Below are positions 29,945 to 37,966 of a stretch of DNA of 64,000 bases, in pieces. The notes below the pieces were generated by a model that saw only the letters and a list, made by a program, of their open reading frames with translations, searched no databases and had not been told where the DNA came from. The translations under genes were made by a program, and so were the position numbers. Position 1 is the stretch's first letter. The number at the start of each line of letters is the position of its first letter. Origin of the DNA: Sulfurovum sp. (GTDB lineage: Bacteria > Campylobacterota > Campylobacteria > Campylobacterales > Sulfurovaceae); contig JAJPEU010000005.1 of assembly GCA_021166685.1 (NCBI GenBank), positions 30,023 to 94,022 on the forward strand, written 5' to 3'.

Positions 29945-30435
29945 TTTTTCTCCTCCATATCGAAGATAAATTTCACAGGTTTTTTCTTGCTTCCCTGGAC
30001 ATTTGCATTGCCCGTAATCATATCCAAAGTAATCGTATCGCCATTTACATGGCGCTTATTTAGCAAATCATCTATTACTGCAGCACCCTGAAGCATATAA
30101 TAAGATTTTTGAGGATAATAGATTACTTTCTGTGCGCTGCCTTTGTAAAAATTTTTTTCGTTTTTAAGCTCAAAGGTAACTCCGCCTGAAGCTTCATACA
30201 TTTTGGTTTCATTGTTTTCATCAAAATAAATAACAACCCTCTCTCCATGCAACCAACTCTGCGACTGCTTAACCATTACATTTCCGATAAAATGAACCTC
30301 TTTTTGCAACTCCCGCGCATTCATGGACTCCGAAGTAATCTCTATCTTCTCAGCCATTAAAAAAGTGACAAAACCAAAACAAATTAAAAGTATCCATTTA
30401 AAAAAATACAATGCAAAACCTTTTATAAAAATCAT
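29941..30435 (-). CDS. lptA: LPS transport protein LptA (OstA-like)
   Basis: KIEITSESMNARELQKEVHFIGNVMVKQSQSWLHGERVVIYFDENNE. Confidence 0.85.
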   Translation of the reverse strand: MIFIKGFALYFFKWILLICFGFVTFLMAEKIEITSESMNARELQKEVHFIGNVMVKQSQSWLHGERVVIYFDENNETKMYEASGGVTFELKNEKNFYKGSAQKVIYYPQKSYYMLQGAAVIDDLLNKRHVNGDTITLDMITGNANVQGSKKKPVKFIFDMEEKK

Positions 30436-30452
30436 TATATTGTACCATGATA

Positions 30453-30965
30453 TTACTTTTTTGCAGTATAAATCACAGCCGCGATATCTCTGGCAAGCAC
30501 TTCTTTTTGGCGCAAATTATAACGCATAGAATTTCCCTGCATCGTGTTTTCGTTCATTTTGGCAAAAAAAGGCGAAGTAACATCAAGTATCTCTACCGCT
30601 TTGTCATATACGGCATGTTGCGCTCTATACTCAAATCCTTCTTTTTGTCGAACAAAAACATCACCGTCCAAAAAAATCTTATCATCACGGTAGGTGCCTT
30701 TTTTTGCACGCAAAAGTTCTAAATTGCTGCTATGATAATTTAACTCATCAAGCATTAAAACACCATCCGCTCTGACGCCATAACTGCTATGGGCAATACT
30801 CTGTACTGTCTTCATATCGACTTCAATGAAAGTAGTATCCGTAAATTCAATCTCTTTGCCGGAAAGTTGCTTTTTGATATCAATATCAGTTACTTTTATT
30901 CCAAAAGTCAATACCAATATGGCTCCCATTATAAAAAGGAGCACTAACTCCAATCTTACTCCCAT
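30453..30965 (-). CDS. lptC: LPS export protein LptC
   Basis: N-terminal TM, KEIEFTDTTFIEVDMKTV, GTYRDDKIFLDGDVFVRQKEGFEYRAQHAVYD; adjacent to lptA and kdsC. Confidence 0.8.
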   Translation of the reverse strand: MGVRLELVLLFIMGAILVLTFGIKVTDIDIKKQLSGKEIEFTDTTFIEVDMKTVQSIAHSSYGVRADGVLMLDELNYHSSNLELLRAKKGTYRDDKIFLDGDVFVRQKEGFEYRAQHAVYDKAVEILDVTSPFFAKMNENTMQGNSMRYNLRQKEVLARDIAAVIYTAKK

Positions 30966-31453
30966 AATGCCAAATACTTTGCTTCAAGACCTTCTTTTTT
31001 AATAAGATATTCTATCATTTCGCGAACAGCGCCATCTCCTCCTTTTTTCCTGAGAACAACGGTAGCCATTTGGTCAACATAAGCACTTGCATCCTGTGGC
31101 ACAAATGAGATTTTAGCAGATTTAAGCATTTGCAGATCATTAAGATCATCTCCTATGGCAGCCACATTCTCCATTGTCAAATGAAGTTTGGCCAAAAGCG
31201 ATTCTAAAATTTCTTTTTTATTGTGTACGCCTTGATAAAAATATTCAATACCCAACTCTTTTGCACGACGCGCAACAATCGTTGAACTTCTTCCTGTAAT
31301 GATGGCCACCTGTTTTCCCAACTTTTTCCAACTGGCAATTGCTAATCCATCTTTTACGTTAAATGATTTAATCTCATCTCCCATTTCACTGTAGGTAATG
31401 CGGCTATCCGTCATTGTACCGTCTACATCCAAAACAATTAATTCAATACTCAC
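30956..31453 (-). CDS. kdsC: KDO-8-phosphate phosphatase KdsC (HAD)
   Basis: LIVLDVDGTMTDSRITYSEMGDEIKSFNVKDGLAI, IGDDLNDLQML. Confidence 0.92.
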   Translation of the reverse strand: MSIELIVLDVDGTMTDSRITYSEMGDEIKSFNVKDGLAIASWKKLGKQVAIITGRSSTIVARRAKELGIEYFYQGVHNKKEILESLLAKLHLTMENVAAIGDDLNDLQMLKSAKISFVPQDASAYVDQMATVVLRKKGGDGAVREMIEYLIKKEGLEAKYLALWE

Positions 31454-32034
31454 AACACACCCTTTGTGCTTGGAATTCCTGCATTTTCATTGATAGCTGC
31501 AGCCCTTCTCAGCGCCACAGCAAGCGCCTTAAATGCTGCTTCTATAATGTGGTGTTTGTTTTTGCCGCGGTTGTAAACCAAATGCATTGTAAGAGGCGCA
31601 TTCAACGCAAGTGCTCTAAAAAATTCTTCGACAAGCTCAACATCAAATTGGCCCACCTTTCCCCCCACCGGAAGGTCAAAAAAAAGAAAGCCGCGATTTG
31701 ATATATCCATATCGCATGTTACGCTGGCTTCATCCATCACCACGGTTGCATTTCCAAAGCGCTCTATACTTTGCACAGGATAAAGCGCTTTATGAAGTGC
31801 TTGACCTATAGCAATACCAACATCTTCAACACTATGGTGATCATCAATATGAATATCTCCCTTGCAAAATACTTCCATATCCATGTGCGCATGTTTCGTA
31901 AACGCTTCAAGCATATGGTCAAAGAAGCCAACGCCGGTATTTATCTTGGACTGACCTGTCCCGTATACATTAAGCTTTATACAGATATCGGTTTCTTTTG
32001 TAGTTCTACATATTTCTATCATTGAATGCTCCAT
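31450..32034 (-). CDS. hisB: Imidazoleglycerol-phosphate dehydratase
   Basis: GVGFFDHMLEAFTKHAHMDMEV, DIHIDDHHSVEDVGIAIGQAL, NKHHIIEAAFKALAVALRRA. Confidence 0.96.
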   Translation of the reverse strand: MEHSMIEICRTTKETDICIKLNVYGTGQSKINTGVGFFDHMLEAFTKHAHMDMEVFCKGDIHIDDHHSVEDVGIAIGQALHKALYPVQSIERFGNATVVMDEASVTCDMDISNRGFLFFDLPVGGKVGQFDVELVEEFFRALALNAPLTMHLVYNRGKNKHHIIEAAFKALAVALRRAAAINENAGIPSTKGVL

Positions 32035-32039
32035 ATTTT

Positions 32040-32828
32040 TTAATTTCTTACAATAAATGCACCATCAAGACCATGACACAAGATAAAATCCTTCGCCTCA
32101 TCTTCTGTTTTAAAGCCCATCAGCCATACGCGGTATAGAGGCGCACCCTCTACATCATCGAAACGTTTTACGATCGGCTGATAGCGCTTGTCAAGTTGAG
32201 CATATTTTTTCTTATAGATCTGCGCACCCTCAAAGCGTCTAAATGCTCCGACTTGTATACCAAAGTCGGTAATGACAACACGCACTTCTTTGTGTTCTCT
32301 GATATTTCTGGCGATTGTAGCCTCTGACTGAACTTCTCCTGCAAATCCTACTACCTTGATTTGTACTTTAGCAATCCCCATGCTGTCAAGCCCAATCGCT
32401 TTTCCTGCCGCATAACTGCAATCAATGATCCTGCCCTGCACAAACGGTCCCCTGTCATTGATCCTCACTACCGTGCTTTTTCCATTTTGAAGATTTTTAA
32501 TTTTTACCATGGTATCCATCGGCCATGTTTTGTGTGCTGCGGTTTGGCCATGCATATTATACACTTCCCCGTTGCTTGTCATTTTTCCGTGAAAATCAGG
32601 CCCGTACCAACTAGAGATACCATTCATTGTTTGCCCTACGCTTACGTAAGTGGGCTTGTAGTTTTTTCCCAATACGCAATACTCTTTCATTGTCCATTTA
32701 TGGCGCGCGGCACTTGTAAATTTTGTGGCTTTTGGCTTATGCGCACTTGGCTTTTGAGAGCACCCCGTATTTAAAAATACAGCCGGTAAAAATACAAATA
32801 AAGATAAAAGAATATTCAATTTTTTCAT
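32040..32828 (-). CDS. rlpA: Septal ring lytic transglycosylase RlpA family lipoprotein (DPBB + SPOR)
   Basis: LNTGCSQK lipobox; GISSWYGPDFHGKMTSNGEVYNM; RINDRGPFVQGRIIDCSYAAGKAIGL; C-term SPOR-like. Confidence 0.92.
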   Translation of the reverse strand: MKKLNILLSLFVFLPAVFLNTGCSQKPSAHKPKATKFTSAARHKWTMKEYCVLGKNYKPTYVSVGQTMNGISSWYGPDFHGKMTSNGEVYNMHGQTAAHKTWPMDTMVKIKNLQNGKSTVVRINDRGPFVQGRIIDCSYAAGKAIGLDSMGIAKVQIKVVGFAGEVQSEATIARNIREHKEVRVVITDFGIQVGAFRRFEGAQIYKKKYAQLDKRYQPIVKRFDDVEGAPLYRVWLMGFKTEDEAKDFILCHGLDGAFIVRN

Positions 32829-32996
32829 AAGGCCTCTGCTGTATTAGTGAATATTATTATCCCTTTATTTGACTTTAGCTTTCCTTGTTCAACATGTGGG
32901 GCAGCAGCCAAAGGTACACTCGGCTCACCAGGCAATGCGTACACGAGAAAATAAAAAAATTTAGTTACAATTGCACATCAATTTTAAAGGGTATAT

Positions 32997-33971
32997 ATGC
33001 GTTACTTTTACGGTTCATTTGTCATAATGGCAGCAGGTCTTCTTGCGGCTTACTTTTTGGGCGGGCTTGCTGCTCTTTATATCACTTTCTTGCTCATTAT
33101 TCTTGAGATATCGCTTTCTTTTGATAATGCAGTGGTAAATGCCAAAGTACTCGATACGATGGATCCTGTCTGGCAAAAGCGATTTATCGTTTTTGGTATA
33201 CCGATCGCTGTTTTTGGAATGCGTTTTATCTTTCCTTTGGCTATCGTTGCGATAGCCACAGGTATGGGAATTTTTGAGACATTTGATGTTGCCATGAATC
33301 AGCCCGAACAGTATGAAGCAGTTTTAAAATCAACAGAAAAAACCATTTTTGCTTTTGGCGGCGCTTTTTTATTGATGGTTTTTTTAGATTTCTTTTTTGA
33401 AGAACGGGATATAAAGTGGGTTACCTTCATTGAAGGTTCAAAAGTTATGGAACGCTTTTCAGGTGTAGCAAACATTGAACTGATCATAGCCATTATGGCC
33501 GGAATTGTGTTGGGGCACATCACTCAGGATTTTAGTGTTTTGCTGGCATTTATGTATGGCGTATTGCTTCATTCGCTCCTGGGAATGCTCGATCATTTTC
33601 TCTCTTCAGAAACAGTCAAAAGCGGAATTGCCGGGTTTATCTATCTTGAAGTCCTTGATGCAAGTTTTAGTTTTGATGGCGTCATTGGAGCATTTGCGCT
33701 CACAAGCAATATTTTTATCATCATGATAGGGCTTGGCGTGGGCGCCATGTTTGTGCGGAGTATCACTCTGTACTTTGTGGCACATAAAACTCTTTCTGCC
33801 TTCCGTTATCTTGAACACGGCGCACACTATGCCATCGGTATTTTGGCCTTTATCATGCTTGCCAAAATCACCATGCACATCAGTGAAATTGTCACAGGAA
33901 CGATCGGCATAGGCCTAATTACGATCGCATTTCTACACTCTGTCTGGAAAAATAAAAAAGAAAATGAGTAA
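32997..33971 (+). CDS. DUF475 / TerC-like integral membrane protein
   Basis: ITFLLIILEISLSFDNAVVNAKVLDTMDPVWQKRFIVFGIPIAVFGMR; LEVLDASFSFDGVIGAFAL. Confidence 0.9.
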   Translation: MRYFYGSFVIMAAGLLAAYFLGGLAALYITFLLIILEISLSFDNAVVNAKVLDTMDPVWQKRFIVFGIPIAVFGMRFIFPLAIVAIATGMGIFETFDVAMNQPEQYEAVLKSTEKTIFAFGGAFLLMVFLDFFFEERDIKWVTFIEGSKVMERFSGVANIELIIAIMAGIVLGHITQDFSVLLAFMYGVLLHSLLGMLDHFLSSETVKSGIAGFIYLEVLDASFSFDGVIGAFALTSNIFIIMIGLGVGAMFVRSITLYFVAHKTLSAFRYLEHGAHYAIGILAFIMLAKITMHISEIVTGTIGIGLITIAFLHSVWKNKKENE

Positions 33972-33974
33972 AGG

Positions 33975-34014
33975 GCGCAGCACTCTTGTTCGCTGCGCAT
34001 TGCACAAACAAGAG
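33975..34014 (+). other. Possible H-type pseudoknot in 3' UTR of TerC-like gene
   Basis: S1 GCGCAGC(33975-33981)/GCTGCGC(33992-33998); S2 CTCTTGTT(33983-33990)/AACAAGAG(34007-34014). Confidence 0.45.
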
Positions 34015-34101
34015 ATTCGAAGCTCAGTCTGAAATCCGGTTTATTACTCCTCCTCTGTATTTTTACAGTATAATAATTTTTATTGAAAACAAAGGATCCT
34101 C

Positions 34102-34572
34102 ATGGTTATCGCTAAAAACAAACTTGTCGCTCTTGAATATCGCCTTACGGATAAAGAAGGCAATCTTCTCAATGAAAACGAAGAACCCATTATCTATCTG
34201 CATGGCGGCTATGGACATATCTTTAAGGCTCTGGAAGAGAGGCTGGAAGGAAAAGCGGTTGGAGATACTTTTTGTGTCACCCTATCACCCCAGGAGGCAT
34301 TTGGCGAATATGAAGAAGATCTGGTTGTCAGCGAGGCTCTCAGTGAACTTCCCGAGGATCTCTTTGTGGGTATGGAGATAGACGGCTACATGGAAGATGC
34401 TCCGGAGGATATTATTATCTATACGGTCACCCAAATTTATTCTGACCATGCGGTACTGGATGCGAATCATCCGCTTGCAGGAATCAGCCTCACCTTTGAA
34501 GGATCAGTTGATGAGATCCAAGAGATAGACGAAAAGGCTATCAAGGAGATACTTGAGCATCACCGCCATTGA
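34102..34572 (+). CDS. slyD: FKBP-type peptidyl-prolyl isomerase, SlyD-like
   Basis: NKLVALEYRLTDKEGNLL, FKALEERLEGKAVGDTFCVTLSPQEAFGEY. Confidence 0.9.
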   Translation: MVIAKNKLVALEYRLTDKEGNLLNENEEPIIYLHGGYGHIFKALEERLEGKAVGDTFCVTLSPQEAFGEYEEDLVVSEALSELPEDLFVGMEIDGYMEDAPEDIIIYTVTQIYSDHAVLDANHPLAGISLTFEGSVDEIQEIDEKAIKEILEHHRH

Positions 34573-34709
34573 AGCCGTCATGCATAAAAAAGTAAAACCC
34601 GATTACTCCAAATAAACATTTATCGTTTCAAATTAACCTGAAAGTTAGATTCTTTTGTCTTTGCTCCATGGCAAACAGAAGCATTGAACGTGCGTCATTA
34701 TATTAGTTA

Positions 34710-36056
34710 TCAATCATTTCCATAGAGATCAAGTTTATTTTCTCTTTTTTTGGCATACATTTTTTTATCTGTCTGCTTGAAAAAATCATAAATACTCTGT
34801 CCCTCATATTGGCCAACCCCGATACTCAATCCTATCGGATAACATTTTTTAATATCAGAAACGTCAAAAAGCTCTTCAAGTTTCCGGGTTGTTTTTTGAG
34901 CATTTTCTTCTGTTATGGAATACAGCAAAATCACAAATTCATCCCCGCCGTATCTAAATATATCATCACTTTTTCTGATATGTTGTTTTAAAAATTTTGC
35001 AATACGTCTAAGCGTATTGTCTCCCTCTTCATGCCCCAAAGTATCATTGACTGTTTTAAAATTATCAAGATCCACAAACATCATTGAAAAGTTTTCGCCG
35101 GCCTCCATATATCTGTCAACTGCTTTTTTTAATTTTAAATCAAGCATTTTCCGATTGAAAAGCTTGGTAAGAGCATCCAAATAAAGATCTCTGTTTAATT
35201 GCTGCTTATTTTTCTCTTCTTTGTCATAATTTTTACCGATTGAAACAAATCCGATGATAATTTCACCTTTGACAATAGGGGTAATGGTTTGCTTTTCATA
35301 ATATATTTCACCTTCAGAATTTTTATTGCAAAAAAGTGCTTCAATTGATTTTTTATTGAGAAGTTTTTTCCATAAATCTAGATAAAAATCATCCGAATGG
35401 TACCCTGAATTTAGTATTTTTGGATTTTGGCCTACAAGTTGTGAGATAGTATAGCCGCATCTTTTCAAGTAAGATGCATTGGCATGTATGTATTCTCCGT
35501 ACACATTAAACAAAGCTATAGAATCATGGTTTTGATCAATCGCTTTTTTAAAAAGCTTTATATGATCAAGCAGTTTTTGGGCGGTTGAGACATCTTTTTG
35601 GATAGAAATGAAAGCTATCAAATTTTTATTTTCATCATAAACCGGTGATATATTCCACTCGACCCAATATTCTTGTCCGTCTTTGGTGTAGTTTATCGTT
35701 TTACCTTCAAAATACGCTTCATTTTTTAGACACTCTTTAAGTCTCTTTAAAACCTCTTTGTCTGTTTTTTCACCTTGGAGTATTCTGGGGGTCCGCCCTA
35801 AAATTTCTTCTTTTGCGTAGCCACTCATTTTTGTAAAAGCATCATTGACGTAAACAATTTTTGGATGGTCGCCCTCCAGAAAACAAGTAGTTATCACCAT
35901 TGGACTGTATGATTGCTCAAATATAGTGAGTTCAAATGGATTTAGCTCTAAATTTCCATTCTTTAAAATCAAAGTAACCCCTCTCTTTTGTCTAGGTTTA
36001 AACCAAAACCAGACAAGCCCTCTTTTTTCATAATTGATGCTTATATTGTATCTCAA
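34710..36056 (-). CDS. PAS-PAS-GGDEF diguanylate cyclase
   Basis: YVNDAFTKMSGYAKEEILGRTPRILQG; second PAS; DALTKLFNRKMLD; IFRYGGDEFVILL. Confidence 0.95.
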   Translation of the reverse strand: MRYNISINYEKRGLVWFWFKPRQKRGVTLILKNGNLELNPFELTIFEQSYSPMVITTCFLEGDHPKIVYVNDAFTKMSGYAKEEILGRTPRILQGEKTDKEVLKRLKECLKNEAYFEGKTINYTKDGQEYWVEWNISPVYDENKNLIAFISIQKDVSTAQKLLDHIKLFKKAIDQNHDSIALFNVYGEYIHANASYLKRCGYTISQLVGQNPKILNSGYHSDDFYLDLWKKLLNKKSIEALFCNKNSEGEIYYEKQTITPIVKGEIIIGFVSIGKNYDKEEKNKQQLNRDLYLDALTKLFNRKMLDLKLKKAVDRYMEAGENFSMMFVDLDNFKTVNDTLGHEEGDNTLRRIAKFLKQHIRKSDDIFRYGGDEFVILLYSITEENAQKTTRKLEELFDVSDIKKCYPIGLSIGVGQYEGQSIYDFFKQTDKKMYAKKRENKLDLYGND

Positions 36057-36230
36057 ATTTCATAGGAGATACTGACATTCTATTGCTTCTTGGTATGAAA
36101 AAATGAAAAATTGGATATTTTCGGCTATACTTTAATCCATTTGATTGTCAATGGCAAAAATAGGCATAAAAAACGATAAGTAATTATAATATTGTTCCCC
36201 ATGAATAGTATTGGATTAAAAAGGTGAAAG

Positions 36231-36848
36231 ATGAATGAAAAAATTAATAGCATTGCGCAACAAATCAGAGAATTGCAAGTCGAACTAGAAGCAGAACTCA
36301 AGAAAAAACAATCGGATTTTTTTTATAGGATCGAAAACAGTAAAGCAGTCTTTGAGCAAAAAGTTATCAATGAAGGAAAAGCTAAAATTGTCAGTTCACT
36401 GGAATATCTCTCTTCGTTTTCGATGCTTGCCGTTTTAACTATTCCTTTTATTTGGGCGATGATGATACCGGCATTACTGGTTGATATCTTTGTAACTATT
36501 TATCAATATATTTGCTTTCCTATATACAAAATTCCAAAAGTAAAAAGAGGTGATTATATCATTATGGACCGATACAATCTTTTCTATCTGGATCAGGTTG
36601 AAAAAGTAAATTGCTGGTATTGCGAATACTTTAACGGCGTTATCTATTATGTGAGAGAAATAGCTGCCCGAACCGAACAGTTTTGGTGTCCCATTAAGCA
36701 TGCAAAAAACATCAAAGACAAACATTCAAGGTATGACTATTTTTTTGACTATGGAGATTATACTGCCTACAGAAAAGAACTTGAAAAAAGAAGAAGCAGC
36801 TTTGAAGACCTTAAAGAAAAAAAAGACACGGAGCACAAAGACGCTTAA
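36231..36848 (+). CDS. Hypothetical membrane protein with Cys/His motif
   Basis: Central TM; VNCWYCEYFNGVIYYVREIAARTEQFWCPIKHAKN. Confidence 0.7.
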   Translation: MNEKINSIAQQIRELQVELEAELKKKQSDFFYRIENSKAVFEQKVINEGKAKIVSSLEYLSSFSMLAVLTIPFIWAMMIPALLVDIFVTIYQYICFPIYKIPKVKRGDYIIMDRYNLFYLDQVEKVNCWYCEYFNGVIYYVREIAARTEQFWCPIKHAKNIKDKHSRYDYFFDYGDYTAYRKELEKRRSSFEDLKEKKDTEHKDA

Positions 36849-37966
36849 CGCTGTACCTCCAAGCTTCTTCTGAAGGCAAAGAGTGCGAACACAAAAAAAA
36901 GTAGCCCTATGGCAAATATGGCAACCAAATCTTTCCAGACAACATCTATCCCCGCGCCCCTAAAAAGTATCGCTTTTGCAATATCTACATAATGGCTTGT
37001 CGGAGAGATTGACATAATATATTGAATCGCCAAAGGCATACTTTCATACGGTGTCAACCCTCCGGAAAGCATAATCAGCGGCAACACAATTAAAATAAAC
37101 AACATTCCTATTTGCGGCATTGTATTTGCGACTGTTCCCATGAATATTCCCATTGAAGCCGTAGAAAACAAAAGCAAAAAAACACTAAGCAAAAACAGAG
37201 GCATTGATCCGGACAATGGGACCTTCAAAACTATTTCCACCACAACAAGCAATCCGAATGCAATCCCAAGTAAAATCACAAATCCCATTGACCATATTTT
37301 TGCCAACATAATTTCCGAAGGATACAAAGGCATAACCAAAAGATGCTCGATTGTCCCATGTTCTCGTTCCCTGATTAATGCAGCGCCTGCTAAAAGTATA
37401 GATAATGTAATGATGTTATTAATCACTTCATTGATGCTTCCAAACCAGCTGCTTGTCAAATTGGGGTTATACTTAAAATTGCTCACCAAATGAATGGGCA
37501 TGTTTTGAGACGGGGCTTTGAGATAGGCAGACACCTCCTGTAAAATAATCTGATTAATGTACCCCGCGCCAATGCCTGCTTGTGTCATTCTGGTTGCATC
37601 AATATTTAACTGCACTTCTGATTTTTGCCCCTTTAGAATATTTTTTTCAAACCCATTGGGGATCACCGCCACAAACGTATAGTATCCAGAATCCATTCCG
37701 GCATCCATAGCTTCAAAAGATATGATTTGAGGCGTATTGAATCTCGGTTTACAAAAAGCGTCTATAATCCTGCCTGAAAGTATCGAACGGTCTTCATCCA
37801 CAAAGGCAATAGAAGCATTTTTGATATCTACCGATGCTGCTACAGCCGCTGCATATATCCCAAGACTAAATGAATAAACAATCAAAATCAACATAATCCT
37901 ATCTCTCAGCAGAGTTCTAAGCTCTTTGAGGCCGAGGCGATAAATATTCAAAATATGTTTCGACAT
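36845..37966 (-). CDS. ABC-2 type permease (YhhJ-like)
   Basis: LKELRTLLRDRIMLILIVYSF...REREHGTIEHLLVMPLYPSEIMLAKI. Confidence 0.92.
   Translation of the reverse strand: MSKHILNIYRLGLKELRTLLRDRIMLILIVYSFSLGIYAAAVAASVDIKNASIAFVDEDRSILSGRIIDAFCKPRFNTPQIISFEAMDAGMDSGYYTFVAVIPNGFEKNILKGQKSEVQLNIDATRMTQAGIGAGYINQIILQEVSAYLKAPSQNMPIHLVSNFKYNPNLTSSWFGSINEVINNIITLSILLAGAALIREREHGTIEHLLVMPLYPSEIMLAKIWSMGFVILLGIAFGLLVVVEIVLKVPLSGSMPLFLLSVFLLLFSTASMGIFMGTVANTMPQIGMLFILIVLPLIMLSGGLTPYESMPLAIQYIMSISPTSHYVDIAKAILFRGAGIDVVWKDLVAIFAIGLLFFVFALFAFRRSLEVQR

Noticed and set aside
34014-34022. TTCGAA near 34016 as a tRNA T-loop
   Set aside because: No acceptor stem, anticodon arm or GGTTCGANNCC context; no tRNA called
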